A DNA stretch of 15,403 nucleotides from Bacillota bacterium (GTDB lineage: Bacteria > Bacillota > Sulfobacillia > JAJZYS01 > JAJYTV01): contig JAJZIE010000030.1 of assembly GCA_021810725.1 (NCBI GenBank), positions 1 to 15,403 of the forward strand, written 5' to 3'. The notes below the pieces were generated by a model. The model saw nothing but the letters and a program-made list of their open reading frames with translations. It made no database searches and was not told the origin of the DNA. Position numbers and translations under genes: made by a program. Positions 6,568 through 13,171 of the stretch are shown here, in pieces; within the stretch, counting starts at the first letter, position 1; each line of letters begins with the position of its first letter.

Positions 6568-8067
6568 CTAGGGGTCGCCGAAGACCTCCCGGTAGAGGTC
6601 GAGGCCATAACTGGTCGGCAAGGGGCCCGCGACCGCCAGACGGAAGCTGCGCCGGCCGTCCGGCTCCCGTCCGGCGCGCATGAAGAGCGTGCGCCCAGAA
6701 CCCTCGCGAAAAAGTCCTTCCGCGAGGTCGTAGAAGTGGGTTACGAAGAGCACCCGCACGCCGGCCTCGGTGAACGCCCGGATGACCTGGCGCCCGATCT
6801 CGGAGCCCTCGCGCTCGTTCGTCGAGGAGAAGGACTCGTTGCAGAGCAGCATGGCGCCGGGCCGTGCCAGATCGGTCACGCGGCTCATACGGCGAAGTTC
6901 CTCGTCAAGCCTGCCGCTCTCCATCGCCGCATCCTCGGGCCGCGGAAAGTGGGTCAGGACAAGCATCGCCACGCCTGCAGAGAACGCCTGCGCGCCCACG
7001 AAAAGGCCGCACTGCATCATCAACTGAGCGACGCCCACGCTGCGCAGGAACGTCGACTTGCCGCCCTGGTTCGCCCCGGTGACGAGCACCAGCTCCTTGC
7101 CGTCGGCCTGGAGGTCGTTGCCGACCGCGCGACCGTCCAGCACAAGGGAGAGGCAGACGTCGTAGAGCCCCTCGGCGGACAGGCGAAGATCGCCCGCCGG
7201 CAGGGCCACGGGAAACGCCGTGGGCTCGTCCTTGGCGTCGAGCTCGGCACGCAGGTTCAAGGCCCCCACGTAGAACCCGAGTTCCGCCCGCAGCAGCGTG
7301 AAGAAGCTGAGCACATGTTCCGCCGACTGCGCCACGGCGTTCGCCACGAGGTTCAGACCCCTGCCGCGCAGTTCCTGCAGGGCCTGGTGCCCCGCCTCGT
7401 CCCGATCCGCGATCTCGAAGCTGTACATCCGCGGGCCCCTGCCGAGCAGCCTCGCAAGACGGGGAGCCGCTGCGCGGCGCGGCTCGTGCAGGACATAGTC
7501 CCGCCCCTTGCCGCCCAAGCCCAGGCGCGCACTCAGGACGACGCCGCGGTCGAGGCGCAACTCCTGCAGGCGCCCTTCCACGGAGCGGATGTAATCTTCG
7601 TCGAGCTCCGCGGCCACGCTCGCGCGAAAGGCGCTGAACCCTTTGGAGCGGAATCCGCCCCCGCTCGCCTCCGCGAGTGACCTCAACCGTCTCAGCATCC
7701 CGACCAGCATGCTCAGCAGCTCGACCGACCGGGCGAGAATCAGTTCGGGGGATCGCGCGAAGAAGTACAGGCCATGGATCTTGCGCTGCTGTTCGATCGC
7801 CTCTGTTGCCACCCCGTAGAGCGCAAGGACTGTCTCACGGTGCTCGAGGCAGTCTTGCAGGACCTCCTGGCGGTAGGCGATTTCCCTGGGGTCCTGAAGG
7901 CTGCGGAGTACGGCCTGCTCCGCGATCCCGCGCAGGAACGCGTCGCCCGCGGCCATCGCATCGAACAGGAGGCCAAGACCGAGGTCCTGGATGAGGTCCG
8001 CCGCCTCGGGAGGGAGTTCCACTCGCGGATCGAAGTCGCGGTCCGGGTGCATCAGGAGTGGCCTCAT
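6568..8067 (-). CDS. MutS-family ATPase lacking mismatch-recognition domain (second of pair)
   Basis: A 499-residue MutS-related protein containing an all-helical clamp/lever-like region and the C-terminal ABC-type ATPase domain. Walker A is GANQGGKST (331-339). Walker B is AMLLCNES (405-412), followed by an FSSTNEREGSE signature. The switch histidine is in VTHFYDL (His444). The N-terminal mismatch-binding domain of MutS (with its Phe-x-Glu motif) is absent, and the first 120 residues resemble a MutS core domain. DNA mismatch repair is therefore unlikely; it may be a structural, chaperone-like or branched-DNA-binding ATPase, as in other shortened MutS relatives. The ATG at 8067 overlaps the stop of the preceding gene (ATGA), so the two are translated together and probably form a heterodimer. 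It is under the fluoride riboswitch upstream of the pair. Confidence 0.9.
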   Translation of the reverse strand: MRPLLMHPDRDFDPRVELPPEAADLIQDLGLGLLFDAMAAGDAFLRGIAEQAVLRSLQDPREIAYRQEVLQDCLEHRETVLALYGVATEAIEQQRKIHGLYFFARSPELILARSVELLSMLVGMLRRLRSLAEASGGGFRSKGFSAFRASVAAELDEDYIRSVEGRLQELRLDRGVVLSARLGLGGKGRDYVLHEPRRAAAPRLARLLGRGPRMYSFEIADRDEAGHQALQELRGRGLNLVANAVAQSAEHVLSFFTLLRAELGFYVGALNLRAELDAKDEPTAFPVALPAGDLRLSAEGLYDVCLSLVLDGRAVGNDLQADGKELVLVTGANQGGKSTFLRSVGVAQLMMQCGLFVGAQAFSAGVAMLVLTHFPRPEDAAMESGRLDEELRRMSRVTDLARPGAMLLCNESFSSTNEREGSEIGRQVIRAFTEAGVRVLFVTHFYDLAEGLFREGSGRTLFMRAGREPDGRRSFRLAVAGPLPTSYGLDLYREVFGDP

Positions 8068-9611
8068 CGCTCGAGCCTCCGCTTCAGCATCTCGTAGGTG
8101 ACCCCGCGCTTGCGCGCGACCGCCATGGCGTACGCGAGTCCGTCGGCGGGACGCCTGAGGATCTCGTACGTCCGCACGGTGGGGTCGTCGGGGTCCACGG
8201 TGCCGACCATGCTCACGGTGGCCTCGCCGAGCGTCGAAAGTTCGTCGACGAACGTGACGTAGACGCAGAGCATGTCCTTGCGGATCACGTGTTCGAGCGC
8301 CGCCTTGCCGAGAAGGCGAGCATCCTCCAAGGTGGTCGAGGCGAACGTCTCGTTCAGGATCAGGATGCTCCGATCGGTCGCGGCATCAAGGATGGCCTTC
8401 AGGCGCAGGAGTTCGTCCTGCAGGCGGCCACGCTGGTCCTCCACCTGCTCCGAGCGGGCAAAGATGGTGTAGATCTCGTCGCAGAGGAGGAGGTGCGCCC
8501 TGCGGCCCGGCACTGGCAGGCCCAGCCGCCCGAGGTGGTGCAACTGGCCGAAGGTGCGGGCGAACGTCGTCTTTCCACCCTGGTTCGGGCCGGAGATGAC
8601 AAGGATGCGTTCGTCGCCCTCCAGGCGAACATCGTTGGGCACCACCTTGCCGCCCGTCTTCGCGAGGCTCTGCGCGAGCGCCAGGTCGTAGCTCCCTTCG
8701 GCCAGTACCCCCTTGCCGTCCAAGCGCATGTCCGGTAGGCAAAAGGCAAGTCCGGCGCCCTCCAGTCGCCGGATGAACGCCATATACGCGAGGTAGAACT
8801 GCACTTCGCGGTCGAAGCGGACGAGAGTGCCGTCGACGAAATCCTGCCGGCCGACCGCAAACGCCTCCAGCGATGCGAAGAGATCGGGCTGGAGTTTCGC
8901 CACCCGTTCGAGCACCTCGGCCTCGACATGGTTCATCTCCGGGTAGCTTGGGAAGGTGACGCCATAGTCCTTGACGTCGCCCTGCCGGAACCTTGCGAAT
9001 GCCTCCTCGATCTCACGGCTGTAGTCGGGCTCGGGTTCGTAGGCACGGACGCTGACGCGGCTGCCCCGGATCTGCACCTGGTACGCGACGTCCCGCAGAC
9101 TGTCCCTCAGATCGTGACTCCGTGCATCGAGCTGCGAGAACTGCTCGGAAGCTGCGTACGCCCGCAGGTACGAACCGAATGCGACCATCCCCCGCGAGCG
9201 AGGCGACGCCGCCGGGATTGCCCGGGCGAGGGCCCGCACAGCCTGGCAGTAGTCCACGACGGCATCTAGGAACCAGATCGCCTTCTGATAGCGGTTATGG
9301 AGTTTGCCCGCAAGGGCGATCTCTTCCCGCACCCTCCGCATCGCGGCCGCAAACGTCTCGACATGGCCACGCAATCCTGCCCCTTGGAGATCGCGAAGCA
9401 GTTCATGCCGGTAAACCACCTCGTCTTCCGTCCGCAGGGGCAGGCGATAGAACGCCGCGAGGTCGTACGGCTCGTGGCCCTCGACGACTGCGGCGATGAT
9501 CTCGTTCAGGTGCAGGTCTTCAAGATAGTCTGCCGCAGCCTCCGACGGCCTGCCATCGAAAGCCGCCCCGGGGAACAGGATGCTCTCGAAGCCCACCCCG
9601 CCCACCTCCAC
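8064..9611 (-). CDS. MutS-family ATPase lacking mismatch-recognition domain (first of pair)
   Basis: A 515-residue relative of the downstream gene, with the same core-plus-ATPase layout. Walker A is GPNQGGKTT (341-349). Walker B is SILILNE (415-421), followed by TFASTTLEDA. The position of the MutS switch histidine reads VTFVDEL, so Thr-His has become Thr-Phe, an asymmetry between the two partners. There is no mismatch-recognition domain. Start is uncertain: GTG codons lie at 9611, 9605 and 9596, the last about nine bases after a GGAG. Upstream in the same frame, a strong SD and ATG (9665) lead into 13 codons closed by TAG (9626-9624), so this gene may originally have begun at 9665 or may be translated by re-initiation after a leader peptide. 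It overlaps the second MutS-like gene by four bases. Confidence 0.9.
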   Translation of the reverse strand: MEVGGVGFESILFPGAAFDGRPSEAAADYLEDLHLNEIIAAVVEGHEPYDLAAFYRLPLRTEDEVVYRHELLRDLQGAGLRGHVETFAAAMRRVREEIALAGKLHNRYQKAIWFLDAVVDYCQAVRALARAIPAASPRSRGMVAFGSYLRAYAASEQFSQLDARSHDLRDSLRDVAYQVQIRGSRVSVRAYEPEPDYSREIEEAFARFRQGDVKDYGVTFPSYPEMNHVEAEVLERVAKLQPDLFASLEAFAVGRQDFVDGTLVRFDREVQFYLAYMAFIRRLEGAGLAFCLPDMRLDGKGVLAEGSYDLALAQSLAKTGGKVVPNDVRLEGDERILVISGPNQGGKTTFARTFGQLHHLGRLGLPVPGRRAHLLLCDEIYTIFARSEQVEDQRGRLQDELLRLKAILDAATDRSILILNETFASTTLEDARLLGKAALEHVIRKDMLCVYVTFVDELSTLGEATVSMVGTVDPDDPTVRTYEILRRPADGLAYAMAVARKRGVTYEMLKRRLER

Positions 9612-9623
9612 CTCGAAGTCCGA

Positions 9624-9665
9624 CTAAGACGCGCCGCCCGGGGCGTCGTCCGCCAGCAAACACAT
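9624..9665 (-). other. 13-codon leader reading frame in phase with the MutS-like gene, ended by TAG
   Basis: The ATG (9665-9663) lies eight bases after AGGAG (9678-9674) and encodes MCLLADDAPGGAS, then TAG (9626-9624). The frame resumes as SDFEVEVGGVGFES, the N terminus of the MutS-like protein. It could be a regulatory leader peptide, the true N terminus broken by a nonsense mutation, or a sequencing error. Confidence 0.55.
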
Positions 9666-9720
9666 GGCTGACGCTCCTCGCGCACATCAAGGCAGTCTGC
9701 GCGGCCAGGAGTCGTCAGCC
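9666..9720 (-). promoter_or_regulatory. Alternative long hairpin that hides the SD site (expression platform of the MutS riboswitch)
   Basis: Minus-strand arms: GGCTGACG (9720-9713) with CGTCAGCC (9673-9666), CTCCT (9711-9707) with AGGAG (9678-9674), and CGCGCA (9703-9698) with TGCGCG (9684-9679). This makes 19 pairs with only small bulges and a 13-nt loop. The 5' strand uses the P3 and pseudoknot bases of the aptamer; the 3' strand contains the SD and ends at the ATG. No T-run follows, so control of translation is more likely than termination. Confidence 0.75.
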
Positions 9721-9777
9721 GAGTTCGGCGGTTTCCCCGCATCCACGGTTTGCGAGGTGGTAGATCTCCATTACCTT
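9704..9777 (-). promoter_or_regulatory. Fluoride riboswitch aptamer (crcB motif) of the MutS-like operon
   Basis: Minus strand: P1 is GGTAATGGAGATCTACC (9775-9759). A seven-pair P2 hairpin follows (CCTCGCA with TGCGGGG), then AAACCGCC (9734-9727), P3 (GCC-gaactc-GGC, 9729-9718) and GGCTGACGACTCCTGG (9720-9705). GGAG in the P1 loop (9769-9766) matches CTCC (9711-9708). The predicted transcription start at about 9777 is right at the 5' edge of the aptamer. Confidence 0.92.
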
Positions 9778-9783
9778 GGCTAC

Positions 9784-9813
9784 CTTATACGATCCTTGCG
9801 GAACGCCCGTCAA
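9784..9813 (-). promoter_or_regulatory. Sigma70-like promoter of the MutS-like operon
   Basis: Minus-strand -35 box TTGACG (9813-9808) and -10 box TATAAG (9789-9784), each five of six to consensus, with an 18-bp spacer. Layout relative to the aptamer is the same as at the Ehr operon. Confidence 0.78.
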
Positions 9814-9826
9814 CCTGACCGCCTGG

Positions 9827-9861
9827 GGCGGCCACCACGAGATGGCCGATCTTTGGCCGCC
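9827..9861. repeat. Inverted repeat between the zinc-finger gene and the MutS-operon promoter
   Basis: GGCGGCCA (9827-9834) and TGGCCGCC (9854-9861) are perfect 8-bp arms around a 19-nt loop. The position downstream of the zinc-finger gene suggests a transcription terminator, but there is no T-run. The rest of 9862-9958 shows nothing recognisable. Confidence 0.4.
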
Positions 9862-9958
9862 GAAGCGCAGGGGGGAGCCCGCAGGCAGCAGAGTCGCAGG
9901 GAAGCGATGAGTCAGGAGCCGAGGCGACGTCCGGGCGGCGCCGTCGGCGTCTGCGCCG

Positions 9959-10327
9959 TCACTCCTCGCCCGAGAAACGTTCCCAGGCCGATTGCCGGGT
10001 CATGCCGAGGGCGGCGCCGATCCGGGTCCACGTAACGCCTTGGGCGCGTCCCTTGCGCACGAGCTCCGTGAGGGCAGCTTCAGCTTGCGCGCCAACTGCG
10101 GCGAGTCTTGGCAGCTGGGCGAGCAGCTCCTCATCGCTCAACTGGCGCTCCCAGGGGACTTGGCCGGATGCCTGGCTACCTCCACCAGCGACGATCTCCG
10201 AACAGGCCCGGACACACTCCTCACAGATGTACACGCCGGGTCCGCGCACCAGCGTCGCGACCTCGTTCGCGGGCCTGAGACAGAAGGAACAGGTTGCCTC
10301 CTCACGCTGGCTCGGTACCGATTTCAT
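9959..10327 (-). CDS. Small ClpX-type C4 zinc-finger protein with HTH-like C terminus
   Basis: A 122-residue protein from the ATG at 10327, which lies six bases after GGGG. A GTG at 10339 would add four residues but has poorer spacing. Residues 13 to about 43 form a ClpX-type C4 zinc finger: CSFC, a 19-residue spacer with VRGPGVYI, then CEEC and a further VRAC. In ClpX this domain dimerises and binds substrates and adaptors. The AAA+ ATPase part of ClpX is absent. The C-terminal third, ending TWTRIGAALGMTRQSAWERF, resembles a helix-turn-helix and is a tail seen in many small bacterial DNA-binding or Clp-N-related proteins. A role as regulator or Clp-protease adaptor is inferred. It is divergent from the MFS gene, and no fluoride aptamer is seen in its leader. 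Confidence 0.85.
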   Translation of the reverse strand: MKSVPSQREEATCSFCLRPANEVATLVRGPGVYICEECVRACSEIVAGGGSQASGQVPWERQLSDEELLAQLPRLAAVGAQAEAALTELVRKGRAQGVTWTRIGAALGMTRQSAWERFSGEE

Positions 10328-10355
10328 AGCGCACCCCACTCCCGCATACCCGTCA

Positions 10356-10378
10356 GGTATTACCTTACATCCGTAAGG
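10356..10378. promoter_or_regulatory. Overlapping palindromes upstream of the zinc-finger gene
   Basis: GGTATTACC (10356-10364) is a perfect 9-bp palindrome and overlaps CCTTAC-atcc-GTAAGG (10363-10378). They lie 30 to 50 bp before the zinc-finger start, where a promoter or operator is expected. A weak minus-strand promoter (TTGTCA, 18 bp, TAAGGT) would overlap them. Possible operator; the binding protein is unknown. Confidence 0.4.
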
Positions 10379-10487
10379 CGCCTCCTGACAAGAGCCGTTC
10401 GGCGGTACTCCGAGATGGCGCCAGCCAGCGGGCCAGGCGTGCGAAAGCTTGGAACCCGCCCCTTCGTTGCACCCACCGGAACAAAAG

Positions 10488-10517
10488 TTGACGCAGGCTT
10501 CTGGGGGCCCCTAGAAT
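10488..10517 (+). promoter_or_regulatory. Sigma70-like promoter of the MFS transporter gene
   Basis: -35 box TTGACG (10488-10493) and -10 box TAGAAT (10512-10517), each five of six to consensus, spacer 18 bp. Start predicted at about 10524, giving a leader of about 180 nt that contains the fluoride aptamer. Confidence 0.72.
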
Positions 10518-10555
10518 GCGATTGGAAGATGCGCTGGCGTCTTGCGGCCGTCTTC

Positions 10556-10602
10556 TGAAGTGATGGAGTCCACTTACGCCCTTGCGGCTGATGACTCCTG
10601 GC
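10556..10602 (+). promoter_or_regulatory. Fluoride riboswitch aptamer (crcB motif) of the MFS transporter gene
   Basis: P1 is AAGTG (10558-10562) with CACTT (10571-10575), loop ATGGAGTC. GGAGTC (10565-10570) is fully complementary to GACTCC (10593-10598), forming the pseudoknot. The short P3 is GCC (10578-10580) with GGC (10586-10588), and the 3' block is GGCTGATGACTCCTGG. There is no P2 and the A-rich joint is shorter than in the other two copies, so it is the most divergent of the three but has all the core elements. Confidence 0.85.
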
Positions 10603-10679
10603 ATGCGGATGCTGACCATCCGCTCCAGGATCGTGCCGCGGAGCGGAAGTGGGTTTTTCGTTTGCTCGGCGGAGCGAAC
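10595..10679 (+). terminator. Terminator and hairpin platform after the MFS fluoride aptamer
   Basis: CCGCTCC (10620-10626) pairs with GGAGCGG (10640-10646), followed at a short distance by TTTTT (10654-10658). In a competing fold, the aptamer's CTCC and GGCA (10595-10604) pair with TGCC and GGAG (10634-10643), which would consume the pseudoknot strand. A further hairpin, GTTTGCTC/GAGCGAAC (10660-10679), follows the T-run. The detailed switching fold is uncertain. Confidence 0.6.
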
Positions 10680-10706
10680 ACATCCGCAAGATGGAGGTGT
10701 GTCCGT

Positions 10707-11900
10707 ATGGCCCAGACTCCGCAAGCAACAACCCCCGAGAGTCGATGGCTCTCTCCGAACGTCCTCGGCTTCGGACTCGCATCTTTGTTCAGCGACCTCG
10801 GACATGAACTCGTGACGTCGCTCCTGCCGGGCTTCCTGCTCTCGATCGGTGCGCCAGCGTACGCTCTGGGCGTCCTGGAAGCCGTCTCGAACGCCCTGCA
10901 GAGTGGTGCCAAGGTTTGGGGCGGCCGTACCGCTGCGCGCACCCGCCACATGCTGCCCTGGCTCTACTTCGGTTACCTCGCCACGGGTCTCAAGGCACTC
11001 ATCGCGCTGGCCGCCAGTTGGCCGGCCGTCGTGCTGATCCGCACGGTGGGCTGGCTCGGTCGCGGGATGCGCGGTCCGATGCGGGACTACACGATCTCGC
11101 GCTCCGTGGCTCCCTCCGCCTACGGCCGGGCGTTCGGTTTCCGGGAGGCGCTCGACACCATCGGCGCGCTGCTCGGTCCGCTGCTCGCGTTCCTGCTGCT
11201 ACCTCGCCTGGGCTACCGTCCGCTGATCGCGTGGACGGGCGTTCCCGCGGCGCTCGCCCTACTGATGATCGTCGTGCTGGTTCGTGCCGTGCCGCCGGTG
11301 GTCAAGGCAAGGGAGAACTCCACCGACGATCGGGCAGTCCGCGGCGCCTTCCTGCGCCACGTGCGCTCGTTCGGACTCTTTTCGCTCAGTTACGTCGCAC
11401 CTACGTTCTTCATCCTGCTGGCCCTGAGGACCCTGGGGCATCCGACGGCCCTGACGACTGGCGCGCTCGCGGTCGGGCTGTATGCCCTCCACAACTTCGT
11501 CTACGCGCTCGCCGCCTACCCAGCCGGCATGCTTGGGGACCGCATCGGCCCCGTACGAGCCCTCCGCTTCGGCTACGCCGCCTGGGGAGCCGCCCTCATC
11601 GCCTTTGCCCTGGCCGCCGAGCTGCCGTTCCTGCTGCCTCTCTGCTTCATCCTGTCCGGCCTCGGCACCGCCGGCGTGGACGGACTGCAGTCGGCTGCCA
11701 TCTCCCGCCTGCTTCCCGAAGCCACCCGCGGCAGCGGACTCGGTATAGTGGGAGGGCTGTCCGGTGCCGGCAACCTTGTGGCGAACCTGGCGGCCGGGAT
11801 CCTCTTCAGCGTCAGCGGAGCCGCACCCACCTTCTTTGTCGTTCTGGCGATCCTCGCTCTCTTGGGTGCGATCAGCTTGCCTAGACACAGCGCCGCATAG
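10707..11900 (+). CDS. Major facilitator superfamily transporter under fluoride riboswitch control
   Basis: A 397-residue polytopic membrane protein with about twelve hydrophobic helices. The ATG at 10707 lies nine bases after GGAGG (10693-10697); longer upstream reading runs through the riboswitch and is not coding. MFS features: an acidic helix-1/2 region LASLFSDLGHELVTSLLPGFL, then RTVGWLGRGMRGPMRDYTIS in the first half followed by YGRAFGFREALDTIGALLGPLLAF, and AYPAGMLGDRIGPVRAL between helices 8 and 9. This is the type related to a broad group of uncharacterised bacterial MFS proteins with a 'GRAFGF..A.D..GA..GP' motif. The substrate cannot be read from the sequence. Position behind a fluoride aptamer suggests a role in fluoride stress, either extruding fluoride or another ion or metabolite. 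A HEAT-repeat-like gene follows after about 70 bp. Confidence 0.92.
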   Translation: MAQTPQATTPESRWLSPNVLGFGLASLFSDLGHELVTSLLPGFLLSIGAPAYALGVLEAVSNALQSGAKVWGGRTAARTRHMLPWLYFGYLATGLKALIALAASWPAVVLIRTVGWLGRGMRGPMRDYTISRSVAPSAYGRAFGFREALDTIGALLGPLLAFLLLPRLGYRPLIAWTGVPAALALLMIVVLVRAVPPVVKARENSTDDRAVRGAFLRHVRSFGLFSLSYVAPTFFILLALRTLGHPTALTTGALAVGLYALHNFVYALAAYPAGMLGDRIGPVRALRFGYAAWGAALIAFALAAELPFLLPLCFILSGLGTAGVDGLQSAAISRLLPEATRGSGLGIVGGLSGAGNLVANLAAGILFSVSGAAPTFFVVLAILALLGAISLPRHSAA

Positions 11901-11973
11901 CCAGCCTGGGGCTAGACGGCAGACGCACCGCGTCCACCGAGAAAATTCATGGGTCACGCAACGGTCGTTCGAG

Positions 11974-12900
11974 GTGATCGCTCTGGAACCAGCTGAGGTG
12001 CGCCAGCGCATCGAGCAAGGCATCGCCCGCTTGCGCGGCCTGCGCGAGGGAGACCGTGCCGTGCGGGACCTGATCGCCTGTGGCCGCACGGCGATCGGTC
12101 CCCTACGCGCGTTTCTCTCCGAGCGCGATCCAAGTGGCATCTTCCTGCCACGGTGCCAGGCGGTCGAGGCGCTCTCGGCCCTCAAGGCTCGGGAAGAACT
12201 GCTCGACTATCTCGCCCATCCGCCGGTAGAGGCCGACCCCGTGGAGCAGGCCGGTATCGATGTCGTGACCGGCGCGGTGGCGCGCGCCCTGATGGAGTGG
12301 CCTGACGATGAGCTCTTCGCTCTCCTCATGCGGGCGGCGCGCCACAAGCTGCTCCCTGGCGTCGTGGACGCCCTTGCCCGCTTCGGCAGGGAGGAAGCCT
12401 TGCCCGTTCTCTCCGCCGCCCTGGCAGAAGACTTCTGCCGCGCTGCCGCGGAGAGCGGGTTCCGCAGGCTGGGCGGCAAAGCATGCACGGTCCTCTGGCA
12501 GCTTGCGACGTCTCGAGTGCCCACGGCCGACCGGGAAACCGAGATGAGCCGCCGGCGCCGCCGCAGCGCGGTGCGCCTCTGGGGGGAACTATGTCCAGGC
12601 GCGGAGACCTGGGACCTCCTTTGGCCCCTGGCGCACGACGGGGATGATCACGTGGCGTTTCTGGCGTGCTCCCTCTGCCTTGAGCGGCTCACCGCCTGCG
12701 ACGCGGAGCAGGTCTCCCGTCGACTCGTGCAGCTGCTGCACAGCGGCGACTGGCTGCTGCGCGTCGAGGTGGAGGACCTCCTCGTCAAGCACTTCGCCAG
12801 CTGCGGCGCCGTGGTCGAGGAGGCGCTCGAAACGGCGAGCGGGACGTTCGCCATGGCGCTGCGCTGCGTGGTCAGGAAGTCGACCCCCCCGAACCCGTAG
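11974..12900 (+). CDS. HEAT-repeat-like protein of unknown function
   Basis: About 308 residues, soluble, rich in Ala, Leu, Arg and Glu. It shows repeated helical pairs of HEAT type, for example CGRTAIGPLRAFLSERDPSG, then QAVEALSALKAREELLDYL, and LLPGVVDALARFGREEALPV further on. No enzyme motif is visible. HEAT proteins usually act as scaffolds for protein binding. The start is uncertain: the frame is open far into the MFS gene, GTG at 11974 is the first start after the MFS stop, GTG at 11998 is an alternative, and neither has a strong SD. It lies about 70 bp behind the MFS gene on the same strand with no terminator between them, so it may share that fluoride-controlled transcript. Confidence 0.82.
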   Translation: MIALEPAEVRQRIEQGIARLRGLREGDRAVRDLIACGRTAIGPLRAFLSERDPSGIFLPRCQAVEALSALKAREELLDYLAHPPVEADPVEQAGIDVVTGAVARALMEWPDDELFALLMRAARHKLLPGVVDALARFGREEALPVLSAALAEDFCRAAAESGFRRLGGKACTVLWQLATSRVPTADRETEMSRRRRRSAVRLWGELCPGAETWDLLWPLAHDGDDHVAFLACSLCLERLTACDAEQVSRRLVQLLHSGDWLLRVEVEDLLVKHFASCGAVVEEALETASGTFAMALRCVVRKSTPPNP

Positions 12901-13171
12901 CCCACCCGGAGGACTTCCAGAGGCCAAAGGGGACCGCTTTGGGATATTCGCCCCGACCACCGCATCCCTTGGCGGCCAACCGTACACGCTACCGCAAGAA
13001 ACTGGGCGGCACAGCAGGTACCGAGATTCCCATGGGCAGGAGGAGCGTTCCCAGTCTGGAAATCCATGATCGCGGCCGTGCGCGCCAAGGCACGGCGGCG
13101 GCTGACGCACCTCAAATGCGCGAACGCAGGGACGCGTCGCAGTGCTCCATGGCTCGCAGACGCTAGGAGGC

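Noticed and set aside
6568..9611. Canonical MutS or MutS2 mismatch/recombination proteins
   Set aside because: There is no mismatch-recognition domain and no C-terminal Smr nuclease domain; both proteins are only about 500 residues.
9770..10366. ATTACCTT shared between the MutS leader (9770-9777) and the zinc-finger upstream region (10359-10366) as a common operator
   Set aside because: The first copy is part of the aptamer P1 strand, so the match of eight bases is probably chance.
12939..13166. A 75-codon TTG-started frame before the hydrolase gene
   Set aside because: No SD site, no recognisable domain, and a composition like the non-coding frames around it.
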